Shown: positions 53,235 through 63,800 of the stretch, one piece after another
Layout: each line of letters opens with the position of its first letter
Position numbering within the stretch: position 1 is the stretch's first letter
DNA from: Tridacna crocea
Lineage: Eukaryota; Mollusca; Bivalvia; Cardiida; Cardiidae
Direction: 5' to 3'
DNA length: 64,000 nucleotides
Assembly: GCA_943736015.1 (NCBI GenBank)
Contig: OX031069.1
Location: 18,977,235 to 19,041,234 of the forward strand
Notes under the pieces: model-generated
What the model saw: only the letters and a program-made list of their open reading frames with translations
What the model was told of the DNA's origin: nothing
Databases searched by the model: none
Translations under genes and position numbers: made by a program

Positions 53235-53499
53235 TAAAAAAGAATCTTTTCATCCATATTATATCTCCATTATGTTCAATATGATTACGTTACCAAACAG
53301 CATTTTTAGCAAAAGATCAAAATGCATCATAATAATCACGAATTTTGAATAATTTGCATTTTGTCATTGAAAACAACTTCTTGTATTAAAATGTTTTATC
53401 TCCTCAAACTTGTCATAAACTTGAATAAACATCCCATCTGGAACTTGTTACAGAGCCACAGGAAACAATATAACCATAGTTTAAATTTTGACTTGATGC

Positions 53500-54062
53500 T
53501 TTACGTTATAATCCCAAATTTTAACGACCCGGGGAAAACAGAGTATTAAAAACATTTTAGGAAAAGGTAGAAAGATGTTGGTAAGCAGCATTTTCTCCAT
53601 TTGCCACTATATTTCCCATTGGTTTTTAAAGGCATCCAATCAGTTTAGTGTAGTTCAGTGTAGTTTATAGTCCAGTTTTCAGTTCTTTATCTGAAAACAA
53701 AATTCTGCGTATTTGTAGTTTAGTCCATTACTGTATGTGTGATTCTTGTCGCATACTTTTCTTTCTTTGTAATTTCCATATGTGCTAGTCTTGCACATTT
53801 GGCTGGATAACTTTTGATGTTTATTTTGATATGGCTACACATGTCATGATATCTATAAAGTTTATGCTAGTTGTGTCACTTCAGATATTTTGTATATATG
53901 TAAATGTAAAGTATTATGGGCTGGAGGCCTTTGATACTGAATAAATTATTGTATTGTATTGTATTGTATTGTATTGTATTGTATTGTAATCACTTAATAC
54001 GTTGTCTTCAAATGCTGTCAGTTTGGTAAACTATAAAATTTGAATTACGTCGCTTGTCGAAG
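53500..54062 (-). mobile_element. TTAA-A MITE split by a LINE 3' end
   Basis: First part 53500-53640: TAACGACCCGGGGAAAAC, hairpin AGATGTTGGTAAGCAGC, TTCCCATTGGTTTTTAA. Second part 53991-54062: GTTGTCTTCAAATGCTGTCA, TTTGGTAAACTATAAAATTT. The LINE-like insert lies between. Confidence 0.6.
53641..53990 (+). mobile_element. LINE 3' UTR with (TTGTA)n tail
   Basis: AT-rich 3' UTR-like sequence ending GGCTGGAGGCCTTTGATAC, TGAATAAA, and about nine TTGTA units (53946-53989). No coding part remains, so it is a severely 5'-truncated copy. The tail differs from the TATCTG tail of the 8-kb LINE, implying a second LINE family. Confidence 0.65.
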
Positions 54063-54182
54063 GCTTTTTATCGTATCACTGTAATAAGGCGAAAGAATAG
54101 TGCATGTATATTGATTGTTTTATTGTGGGTCGAGGGTGAATAAAACAACCAAACTGTTGCTGAGAATGCATTTTTGCAAAAC

Positions 54183-54273
54183 ACTAGTAAAAAGGAACAT
54201 TAAAGCATGGGTAAGTGCACTGGCCACCACCATTTGACCGACATAGTGTTAAAGAAGGCATTAAAATCTTAGT
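54183..54273 (+). mobile_element. SINE-M fragment
   Basis: AGTAAAAAGGAAC, GGGTAAGTGCACTGGCCACC and GTGTTAAAGAAGGCATTAAA match the SINE-M body. Confidence 0.5.
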
Positions 54274-55652
54274 AGCATCCAAATGTAAAAAGACCTGTTT
54301 ATAAAATAACAGTAAATTTCATTTTGACCACGTGAAAATATGGCAATTTTTGTGGCTTTAACGATATGTAAAGGTGCAGTTCGTAAAAGGTTCAGTCAAT
54401 AATGGTAACAACCAACGTCATAGCATACGTCATCGGAGACATTTTAAATCCGCCATTTTCGTTTTAAAAGGTATGTGTTTCAGCTTGTACATTATTGTTA
54501 TTGAAGATCTGTCCAAACAAAGAAGTGCATATGGTACCTGACAACTTTCTTCGTTAGTATACATATATTTTGTTCATTAGTTTCGTTGGTTTTGCAATTA
54601 CCTCCGCACAATTTTCGAAGCCGGTGACACATGTGGGATTTAAAAATAGATTTCGTACACAATAAGTTAAGAATAATTGTGTTGAAGTGTTTCGAGCTAC
54701 AACATCGTTTCATGGCATTTTGATTTCGAGAATAGGACAAACATATTTACCGTCACCCGATGAAGTAGGCATTTTAAGTAAAGTTTAGATACATATATCT
54801 TTTTAAAGAAATTAATCGGCACTTTGCGCACAGAATGGCGGCTATTCCGACACCTCTGATATGACGTAGGTTGTCACCCTTGAGTCAATTGTAGAAAAAA
54901 GAATTTTGAAACTAAAACAGATCCTAACATGCCAAATTATCTGTTTGTTTACATCGACGATGGTCGACGAGCCGACTTTTCGTCGTAAATCTCCGCAGTG
55001 ACGTAGTAGTGACGAAAACAATTCAATGCATCGAAACTAAACTTTCATTCACTTGATCGTTTATCGACATTATAAACAGAAACAACGACACAGGGGTATT
55101 CATTTATCATCAATGCAGGAAGCGTTCACTGCATCGAAATAAGACAACAGGTTCAGAATGAGCAATCTTGCTCTCCGAAGACATAATTATTGAAGTGTAA
55201 CAGTTAGTCCTGTGCACTACGTCATAGCACTAATGAGATGCAATGTTATCACATGACGACCTCGAAGACTGGCCTAGTTCGAATATGATACACGAAAGAT
55301 AACGAAGGTTGTCTCACCAATGTCGTCCCTGAAATCGACGGGTTTCTCCATGCACTTTCGCACACGTACTATATCATGGCAACCAATGCAGTAACTGACA
55401 CGTTCGGGTTTTCTCCGATCTTATATATGTTGTGATTAGTAATCCGCTATATTTTGAGTTATAAACGGTGAAAATTACCTGTTCTTTACTTTTACTGCGG
55501 CTTTAAGTACAAACGAAGTAACCAAATCGACAAACAAACAAAACAAAACAAAATTCGAAAGATATTTTGATTCTGAATTATATGACCAAAAATGTTTCGA
55601 TTTGCATTGCAATTATATAATAAATATTAAACATTCTCTATGAAAAAGAGGG
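54274..55652. other. No supported gene
   Basis: About 1.4 kb of mostly unique sequence with more even base composition than its surroundings. Short frames only (80 codons minus at 54498). Confidence 0.4.
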
Positions 55653-55839
55653 TTAACGTTTTACCACACAGTACCGAATTTTAACGACCGTTAAACAGAA
55701 AGCTTTTGAAAAAATTGAAAACCATGTTTTCTACCCTTTCCAACTCAAATTTCAATTTTTGATTCACATTTATTTTGTCGTCTGAAAATGCTTTGAATTT
55801 GGACTAGTCCAAAATTTTGTCGTTTTGTAAAGAGATTAA
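55653..55839 (-). mobile_element. TTAA-A MITE without left hairpin arm (55.7 kb)
   Basis: TTAACGTTTTACCACACAG at left, TCGTTTTGTAAAGAGATTAA at right. ACCATGTTTTCTACCC is all that remains of the centre. Confidence 0.7.
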
Positions 55840-55844
55840 TTAAT

Positions 55845-55985
55845 GAATCTGCAAACAGTAAAGACTTATATCAGCCTCAGCAGGCTGAAAGGACCGTTCT
55901 ACCTCGGGATTCAATCGATTTTTAGATTTAATGATGTGATGACTTGCTTGGTATAAAGTGTAACACGGAGAGGCAGGAAAACAAA
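55845..55985 (+). mobile_element. Family C2 element, shrunken hairpin
   Basis: TAATGAATCTGCAAACAGTA, TCAGCCTCAGCAGGCTGA (short palindrome), AAAGGACCGTTCTACCTCG and GATGACTTGCTTGGTATAAA. Confidence 0.65.
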
Positions 55986-56009
55986 AGTTAATTTCATTTA
56001 GGGGGAAAA

Positions 56010-56125
56010 TTCCTTATCGAACAGTGTAGATCCAAGATTAGACTGCACTCTCTGTGCAGTCAGATTTTGATCTACACATTCTGCAAAAGGCCCTATAGTC
56101 AGGCTTAGCAGCCTATCGTTTGAAT
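56010..56125 (+). mobile_element. TTAA-D hairpin, copy 4
   Basis: CGAACAGTGTAGATCCAAGA then TTAGACTGCAC / GTGCAGTCAGATTTTGATC, AGCAGCCTATCGTTTGAA at right. Confidence 0.65.
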
Positions 56126-56133
56126 AGTATTTC

Positions 56134-56209
56134 GTTGATTTACTTCAAAACACTCGTAACTACAGCTTGTTTTATGCTGTGGTTACGAGGTCTTTTAAGT
56201 AAACCGACG
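56134..56209. mobile_element. Family F hairpin, copy 4
   Basis: GATTTACTTCAAAACACTCG, ACTACAGCTTG / ATGCTGTGGTTACGAGG, AAGTAAACCGACG. A family A right-end scrap follows at 56222-56275 (TTAGGGTCGTAATAAT, TTTGGTAATGGATTAA). Confidence 0.7.
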
Positions 56210-56349
56210 ATTTGCTGCTTTTTCGAGGCCATCTGCTTAGGGTCGTAATAATATGTGACTGTTTGGTAATGGATTAAAATGGATGTGTCGGACTTTATGC
56301 TACACAACTTTTTAAGCTATTCTATCAGCAAATTCCCAAATGAAATCAT

Positions 56350-56760
56350 GTGGACAATTGCAGAGGTAAACAAAAATGTTTGATCGTTTCCAGTTGCATG
56401 TTTATTTCTTTTTTTATCATCCTCAAAATAAAGAGAAGATGCAGAAAGTATAGTTCTTTTTTCATGAACCTGTTTGTGACTAAAACAAATTTGCGATACA
56501 CGACTCTGAAAAACTATTTGCAAAAAAAACTGGAAATGATTTGTCAGGTACACTTTCGCAACAATCTATGTCACGAGAAGCCAACAGCAATTTACTTGAG
56601 GGTGTCGAAATTTTTTATTGAGGATGTACAGTGGTATGATTTCAAAGACAGTAAATGTAAATTTCGTATGTTTACATTAAAATTTAGCGTTTCGGGATTG
56701 CTGGAAAAAAATGGGCAAAGCATAATCATACAAATAGACGAAACCCATTTCCTGTGTTGA
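56350..56760 (+). pseudogene. Possible Merlin/IS1595-like transposase remnant
   Basis: A 136-codon frame with no close landmark except its ends. RRCRKYSSFF near residue 30 and IIIQIDETHF at 125-134 resemble, respectively, the segment after the zinc-binding region and the first catalytic-Asp motif (V-x-IDE) of IS1595/Merlin DDE transposases. D130 would be the first catalytic residue. The segment between them is roughly the expected length. The frame stops three residues after the motif, so the rest of the catalytic core is absent. Compared only from memory of the family pattern. Could equally be a chance AT-rich frame. Confidence 0.3.
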
Positions 56761-57969
56761 AAATGTAGCTTTCTATTTTTTAAATGGGGGATATGCAAAT
56801 GATTCTATCAATCCCCCCTTTTTTCTTTACAATTTTGACCAGACGTACTAGTAATTTTCTACCAAGCCACATTTTTTCCCAATAACAAATTTGAAACTTC
56901 TTGTCATTCTTTTGGGTCTTAGATATTGATAATTCATTGATTTAAACACATTCCATATTTTTACTTAAAATGAGTAGTTAGATACTTAATTGCCATGAGC
57001 ATCTCAAAAAAGCACAGAAACATAGCGGTTCCAGTATACAGCCAAAATTAGGGGAAGCAATCTGGTCTTTTGCCATTATAAATGGGACATGTTTAAAGTT
57101 ATCTAAATGATATAAACTAGAATTTCCAAATTTCAACAAAACAATAACAACAACAAAAGCCTACCGTTGAAAGTGGACCAATGTTTACAATAATAATAAA
57201 GAATTAAGTCACTAGGTACAAAATGATCTCAAGAATAGAAAAAGAAAATTGGAGTCTTAAATAAAATAGAAATTGTCCCAGTATATAAGGCAACAGGCAC
57301 ATACTCACTATTTAATCAATTGTATTTATTGTTTAAATTCTATGTTCCAAGAGTATCTATCTGACTGAAAACAACAAAGCACTCTCTAAGCCATTCAGAA
57401 TCTTTACTCTCTCGATTTGGAATTTGTTATGTTAATAGGATATGCAGTAATCCGTTTTCAGAATATTTTAGAAATATAAAGAACATAATTTGGATTTTCC
57501 ATTGTGTTTATTTCTAGAAGCAGATTGTTAGTAAACAAGCTATTTACCAATCCATGTTGTCATCTTTCTAGAAAAGACTAATCTGGAATTTTCAAAGCTG
57601 ATATTCTCGGTGGTTTGGGTGGGGGACATTTTGAAGTTAAGACTTGCGGTTTTGAGAAAACAGAATTAGTGAAAAGTGTTGACTTTAAATTGGGATATAA
57701 ATCTGTAAGATGAAATAATTCATTTATTAAACACAGGTTGCTCATATCTGTGCATATTTTGCAAGTTAAAACTATTGTTAATTTAAGTTTTAGGAACCAG
57801 AAATTTCATACTTTTGTAGTCTAAACATAATTCTTAAATTGTCAGTTTTTTCCCAAACTTAACTCTTATTGTACTCTTTTGTCTTTATTTATTTATAATT
57901 ATTGTTCATTGTCTGGTTTTCTGGCTCGTAACACATTAAACCCTTGTTGTCTGGTTTGATAATGTGGTC
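56761..57969. other. No gene seen
   Basis: Very AT-rich, about 1.2 kb, no supported feature. Confidence 0.45.
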
Positions 57970-58198
57970 TTAACCTTTTCCCAAACAATCCGTGTGTTTA
58001 CTGGTCTGGAATAGTAACCTTTTGAAAACATTGTGGGAAAAGGAGAAAATGCTGGTAACCAGCATTTTCTCCTTTTCACACAATGTTTTCTACCCAATCA
58101 TATATAGAAAAATCATCTTTTTAGCAACTGTTAATTTGTCATTTGCAAAATGCTCTCAATTTGGTCTGGTCCAAAATTTGACGTTCGGGAAGGAGTTT
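57970..58198 (-). mobile_element. TTAA-A palindromic MITE (58.1 kb)
   Basis: TTAACCTTTTCCCAAAC at left, GACGTTCGGGAAGGAG at right. Full hairpin ATGCTGGTAACCAGCAT. Terminal TTTCCC form like the copies at 50785 and 62313. Confidence 0.8.
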
Positions 58199-59405
58199 TT
58201 TTTTTTTTCTGCTAAGTATTTATATGCTTTTTTTGTTTCCGAGTTGAAATGGGTTGGACCATAAGTTCTATCCACAAAGAATCGGAATTCTCCAAGATAA
58301 AAAAGTCATCCGTGAAAATAGCAAAATACGGAAGGATGATGGAGATAAAAGGTGGATAGATAATTATTTCAACTGATTAATTTCTTTGATGTGCTTATGA
58401 ACTTCTGATGTAATGACCAATTTCCTGCTAATGCTAAACACGTGTTTAAATCAGCTCTTGCAAACAATAATATTTTACAGAGTTTAACAGAAAAAATGCT
58501 TTTGTTTCTAGGAAAATCGCACAATGAATAATGCGATACCGATAGCTTTTTCGTATGAAAGTTTCGTGTATGTAAGCCGAATTTTGATTAAAGGAACAAG
58601 GTATTATTTCTTGATCAAGATTACATGTACTTGTCACAATTTTGGTCAAACATTAATATTTTCATAAATTTTGCTGTCTCTCAAATGGTAGTGCGATATA
58701 TTTAAATGCCAATTTACGGACGAACCATTTTTTATACGGAATTTGTGAACATACTATTTGATATTTTTTTCCATGAATCTAACCTTAGATTTTTTCTCTT
58801 TTGGTTGTCTGTCATTTCACAATTGCCGTCTCTAAAAAGATTTTCGAGAGATGTTTATCTTTCAATGCTTATTTCTTATTTCAATAGAATCTGAACATGA
58901 GACAGTGCAGCCATCCCATACTGCCTATGAATATTCAGGGATAGGTTTAACCTAAGATAGATAAATTTGATTTAAGGCTGCAGGAGTAAGGGTGATTTGA
59001 AGCATCAGCAGAATGTGTATCACTTCAGGTGCAGCCTCTAAGTATATAATTTATGGTCATTTCGAAGGCCTTAAAATTGAATCAAAGTAGGTTGTTCATT
59101 TCGGTCTGCATTTTCAATGTTGGTAGTTTGAAAACTAAGAATGGCTCATTACAGCCTTTTCGCGGATGGAACTCGGACGACCATTGCTTCGTATATTTCT
59201 AATATCATGACCCTTTCCGGCATGTAATGAAATATCAGAAAAATACTGGAATACACTACAACTGTGTCGTTGGTTTATGATCTAGTAACAGATTCCATGG
59301 TATCATTTACACAAAAAAAGAGGTCCAAGGACGAAACCCTGAGGTGCTCCTGCTTTTCAGGGAAGAAAAAAGGGGATCCTATGCTTGGATTACAACATTC
59401 TGCTT
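58199..59405. other. No gene seen
   Basis: AT-rich, short frames only, no recognised repeat. Confidence 0.4.
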
Positions 59406-59633
59406 TTAACTCTTTACCACACGAGAAAATTTTAGACTGGTCCAAATTGAAAGCATTTGCAGACGACAAAATAAAGGTGACTGAAAAATTGAAATTTGTG
59501 CCGGGAAGGGTAGAAAACACTGTGGGAAAAGGAGAAAATGCTGGTTACCAGCATTTTCTCCTTTTCCCATAGTGTTTTCAAAAGGCTTTTTCTCAGGGGC
59601 GTCAAAAGTACGGATTGTGTGGTAATGGGTTAA
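59406..59633 (+). mobile_element. TTAA-A palindromic MITE (59.5 kb)
   Basis: TTAACTCTTTACCACACG at left, GGTAATGGGTTAA at right, TTAA at both ends. Hairpin with AACACTGTGGG / CCCATAGTGTT. Close to the family consensus. Confidence 0.9.
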
Positions 59634-59784
59634 CTGATATTTCAAGTACAATAGACGTTCGTACTACTTTTTCTGTTTTGCATGTACGAACGACACATTC
59701 AAAACATTTTGCAAGATACCGGATAATGAATTGTCATAATCTGACAGCATCTATCTCTAAAGTCTGTTAAGTGTGTCAATTGTG

Positions 59785-60020
59785 TACTGAACGACCAAAT
59801 TGTAAACTTGTCCTCATTGTGAAAGCATTGACAAACACCAAATTAGATGATACTTATGTGATGACATTGGTCTTTTAAAAGATCGAAAACTTTGTAAGAA
59901 AAAAGAGAAAAGGTTGGAAAAAATGGTTTATTAAAATTCTGTCCCTTTCCCACAGTGAAATAATTCTTCTAATTGTTATGCACATGAAATAAAAAAAAAA
60001 TGCTTGTTCAACCATAAAGG
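59785..60020 (+). repeat. Old family A remnant (59.9 kb)
   Basis: GAACGACCAAATTGTAAAC, TTGTGAAAGCATTGACAAAC, AAAACTTTGTAAGAAAAAAG. Hairpin not preserved. Confidence 0.45.
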
Positions 60021-61257
60021 GTTCACACATCATCTTGAATGTTTTTTATACTAAATTTATGTCGAACAACAATGCATCTGTGCTTTATGTATTTTGTCAT
60101 GCGGCAAAGAACTTCTTAATTGCAGTTCGAGGAAAAAACAAAGACCATTTGGCAACACAAAAACAATCAGAAATCTAGTAATTACCCGTCAGACCATTCG
60201 ATAATCACAAACATGCAATTTACCAACCAGACTAATCCAATTCTGGGAGATGACATTTTTCCTATTGCCTAAGAACAGAAAATAAAAACTTGATAGTTTC
60301 CTATTTCTGGTAGTATTTAAATTCATTTTTTTTCCCTTAACTTGCTGTTTTTTTAATTAAGTATGTCTGTGTGCACGGTCCGCTTTTTCTTATTATATAA
60401 TAGCAAACTTTGTGTCTGAATCCACTTGATAACATCTCAGTAAGATCTACGATGCCACTGTTTTCATCCGAAATTTGTATCATCGCGCAAGAACAAAACT
60501 GTTTTATAACTTTTGAAGTCTTCATGTATTTAAAAATGATACGCATATGTCCTTAGGGTCGGAGGTTTTAATTTTTTATTTCTGTTTTGCTGAGAAGATT
60601 TGTTCTTTATGTACACGTCATATTTTGCGTTCTTATTTACATACATAAAGGCAACGGTATGGATATCACAGAATTCGAAATAAGCGTTTATGTACATTTC
60701 AGAGTAACTTTTATGTAAAATTTATTTAAGTTTTGCGTAGTAACTACTTTTAAAGTCCAAATTATCTAAACTTTATTTGGATACACACTAATGTCAGTAT
60801 ATTATATGATGCGTTTTATAAACAGAATCAAGAAGGACAGAAAACAAACATTCACAAATCACCGGTGCATTTTGAGTATCTCGAACAATTGATTAAATAA
60901 TTTCTTGGTCAAGAAGACATTATGTTCATATTTTTTTCTACTTACAAAAAATCTGTAGTTGGTGGTATTATTTTCTACGATAGTTGTAAATATTTTGGAC
61001 AAAAAAAGAGTGGTATTCATTTTTGATCAAGATGAATTTGCAATACTTACTTATAAAAACGACATTCTCATGAACTGTGTAACTGTTATTCTTGCACGAT
61101 GAGTATTTCGTGTGATGGTAATCTGCAATGTATTTCAGCTGTTTTTTGTTCAAAATCGACATTTTCTCTTAACTTTCTTTTTTTTCCTTTCAATTCACGT
61201 ATATTACGATACTACAGTTGTGTGTAATTGTTAGCAATTCTTTATTTTTATATACCA
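60021..61257. other. No gene seen
   Basis: Very AT-rich, no supported feature. Confidence 0.45.
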
Positions 61258-61390
61258 GGGCCTATATTCACCAACCATTTTCAAGAACGTTCTCAATTTT
61301 ATTCTCCAAATTTGTAAGTAACACAACTTCTGATTGGCTAAACCATTCGGTTTAGCTAATCAGAAGTTGTGTTACTTACAAATGTAGCAA
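61258..61390 (+). mobile_element. Family E element, copy 6
   Basis: CCTATATTCACCAACC at left. Perfect inner palindrome GTAAGTAACACAACTTCTGA / TCAGAAGTTGTGTTACTTAC with CCATTCGGTTTAG at the centre. Right TIR missing. Confidence 0.75.
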
Positions 61391-61539
61391 CTAACTACAT
61401 TGTGCTGTTATCAAGCGATGATGGCCTTGTCGTGCATCGCTGTTGACCTTTACAACTCTGAATGAAACAGACCTTTCCAATTTGAAAGAAACAGTTAAAA
61501 TGTTACTATTTCACGGTTGTTTATAGCAACAATACGAAA

Positions 61540-61620
61540 CAAAGTACCGGATAACGTTGTTCCAAGATCATATGCAGGTTGTTTGCAGTCTGATAATGAT
61601 CTACATTGTTTGATAAAGTA
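61540..61620 (+). repeat. Decayed family D hairpin
   Basis: TTCCAAGATCATATGCAGG and GCAGTCTGATAATGATCTAC. Arms no longer pair fully. Confidence 0.45.
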
Positions 61621-61642
61621 TGCTGAAGCTAGCGCTGTAAAT

Positions 61643-61859
61643 AGCTCTTTACTTCACAATTTCGAACTCTGACGACCTCAAAGACAATGACTTGGAAAGA
61701 TTGTGGGAAAAGGAGAAAACGCTGGTTACCAGCGTTTTCTCCTTTTCCCAAAATGCTTTCTATTCTTTTTCAGTCAATTTCCTGATAAGAGCCACATTTA
61801 ACTTCTCATCTGCAAATACTTTCTACTTTAATGAGTCTAAAATTTTGTTAAAGAATTAA
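61643..61859 (-). mobile_element. TTAA-A MITE with compensated hairpin (61.7 kb)
   Basis: GCTCTTTACTTCACAATTTC at left, TTGTTAAAGAATTAA at right. The hairpin reads ACGCTGGTTACCAGCGT where most copies have ATGCTGG / CCAGCAT, a paired T-A to C-G swap. Confidence 0.8.
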
Positions 61860-62312
61860 ATAGGTAGTTAGGTGTTCGGTTTATAATCAGTAAAGTTTTG
61901 CCCCTCGCCCCTTCTAGTGTTGGTAAGGTCTGAGGGAGTCCCGCAGAGAAAAGGGTTTTCATCAACGTATGTAAACCCACAAGAAAGCTACAAACACAAT
62001 TATGAACATGGTTAAGCAAATGTGATTAATTCTAGGTGAGCTGCTGTACAGAAGTCGTGATCCTGCGGTCAGAATAAATATCTGCTAACGGAAATGCAGT
62101 TCACAAAACCTGAGGAGTGTGTGTGTGGTGTCTTTTTGTGCGGAGAAAATTTCTCATCAGTTATTTCTGCTGCAGAGGACGTATTGCGTCTTGCAGCAGA
62201 CAATATATGGACACTTTGTATCTGTCGCAGAAATATAATTTACATGATATAAATCTATTTATACGGTAGTGTTATACTATCTCCAGTAGAAACTTTAGGC
62301 CCAAAATGTCTG

Positions 62313-62538
62313 TTAACCGTATCCTAAACAAGCCCTTGATTTTACGTGTCTGCGTAACAAGTCTTTGGAAAACACTGTGGGAAAAGGAGAAATTGCTCGT
62401 TAGCAATTTCTCCTTTTCCCACAGTGTTTTCTGCCCGTTTGGGTACTTTTCTGCCATTCTTATGAAAGTTAAAAATTGTCGTCTGCAAACTCTTTCAATT
62501 TGGAAGAGTCTTAAATTTGTCGTTTGGGAAAGGGTTAA
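62313..62538 (-). mobile_element. TTAA-A variant MITE (62.4 kb)
   Basis: TTAACCGTATCCTAAACAAG at left, TTTGGGAAAGGGTTAA at right. Short perfect hairpin AAATTGCTCGTTAGCAATTT with AACACTGTGGG / CCCACAGTGTT. Same subfamily as 50785-51012. Confidence 0.85.
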
Positions 62539-62689
62539 TATGTATTGTTATTGTCATTGTGGATAGTTTGAATCAATATCAGATTGTACAAAACCTCTGA
62601 TCTGATTTTGAGTCTTGGCTCTCCGTCATTGCGGATGGCACTGAAGATAATTCATTTATACGGTAGTTTACCACTATCTTTATTATGCC

Positions 62690-63800
62690 TAGGTCACAAA
62701 TAAAACGGGCGCCGGACGATTTCTTCCAACCTGCTGATTCAAAGATTTGAGACATGGTCCGGGCGCCGTACGATTTTAAGACATTTTGCTCAAGCAGTCA
62801 CAAATCAAATAGACATCGGACGGCAATTTCTTTAGAAATGCCGTGCGTGCACTTTTCAGTTCAGAAAGGCACCGGGCGGCAACCGGACGGTCATCGGGCG
62901 GCGACTGGACGGCAACCGCACGGATATCTTTCGGAATTTGTGCCGCCGTCCGGCTAGCTACAGAGGCGTGAGGCGTGTCATAATGTCCGAGGATGACACG
63001 CCTCTGTAGCCACGTTTTGACCCACATAGTCCTCACTCTGCTGCCTCGCCCAGCACGCTCCTGATCGTAAACAGCAGCAGCTGCTACTACATTTATCTGC
63101 CTTCGATGGACAGCTTGCAATCTCTCTTGAAGAAAAAAAAAAAAAGATTCAACAGATTTTGTGGCGGTATAAGTGCCATTTTTACTTCAGAACTGATAAA
63201 TTATAATGAGGTAAGATATCAGTATACACTTTTGTGATATAATCATCATGTCGCCAAAGTATATGTTTGCCGTCCGGTCGCCGTCCGGAAAGATTTAACA
63301 AAATCAATGCCGCATGGCGATCTGACGGTCACTGGACTGTGCTCGCACAAATATTCATGATCGGGCGGTACCTGTCCGGGCTCCGTCCAGTGCCAAGACG
63401 GACGGAGGCTGTCCGGTCGCCGAACTGCTGCAGTTCGATCGCCGGATGATTTGGAGATAAATGTTTTCATAAAAATCGGCCGGGTGCCGTTCGATTTCTG
63501 AAGGCATCGTCCGGTCCCCGGACAGCGCCCAAACAGAGCCCGGACGATGAGTTAACAGGCTTTCCGATGGCCAAAACTGAACTGCCGCCGTTCAAATTGA
63601 ACTGCCAACGGACGGTCACCGTGCAGTCCCCGGACGATTGCGTAAAAACCTCCTGAAAAACTCGCCGTCAGTCCGGGCGCTGTCCTGTGACCGGACGATG
63701 CCTTCAGAAATCGATCGGGGCCCGGTCGATTTTTATGAAAACGTTTATCTGCAAATCGTCTGGCGACCGAACTGCAGCCGTCCGGCGACCGGGTTTTTAT
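62690..63800. repeat. GC-rich region of CCGGACG-type repeats
   Basis: Base composition jumps relative to all flanks. CCGGACGAT, GGGCGCCG, GTCCGGTCGCCG and GACGGCAACCG motifs recur in both orientations, e.g. GGGCGCCGGACGATTT at 62708 and GGGCGCCGTACGATTT at 62760. Frames here are by-products of the repeats. An inner hairpin GCTACAGAGGCGTG / CACGCCTCTGTAGC is at 62956-63010. Confidence 0.6.
63416..63796. repeat. Inverted repeat, ~105-bp arms, within GC-rich region
   Basis: Left arm about 63416-63525 and right arm about 63685-63796 are inverted copies: TGTTTTCATAAAAATCGG against CGATTTTTATGAAAACG, and TTTCTGAAGGCATCGTCCGG against CCGGACGATGCCTTCAGAAA. As a result the same peptide (MKTFI-x-KSSGDRTAAVRRP) is readable on opposite strands. 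The spacer is about 160 bp. Confidence 0.75.

Noticed and set aside
54498-54770. Cys-containing minus frame resembling a zinc-finger start
   Set aside because: The Cys/His spacing does not fit THAP, C2H2 or other patterns I know, and the frame is short.
62754-63120. Frames of 67-114 codons rich in Arg and Ala
   Set aside because: They follow from the GC-rich repeat composition, and overlapping frames exist on both strands.
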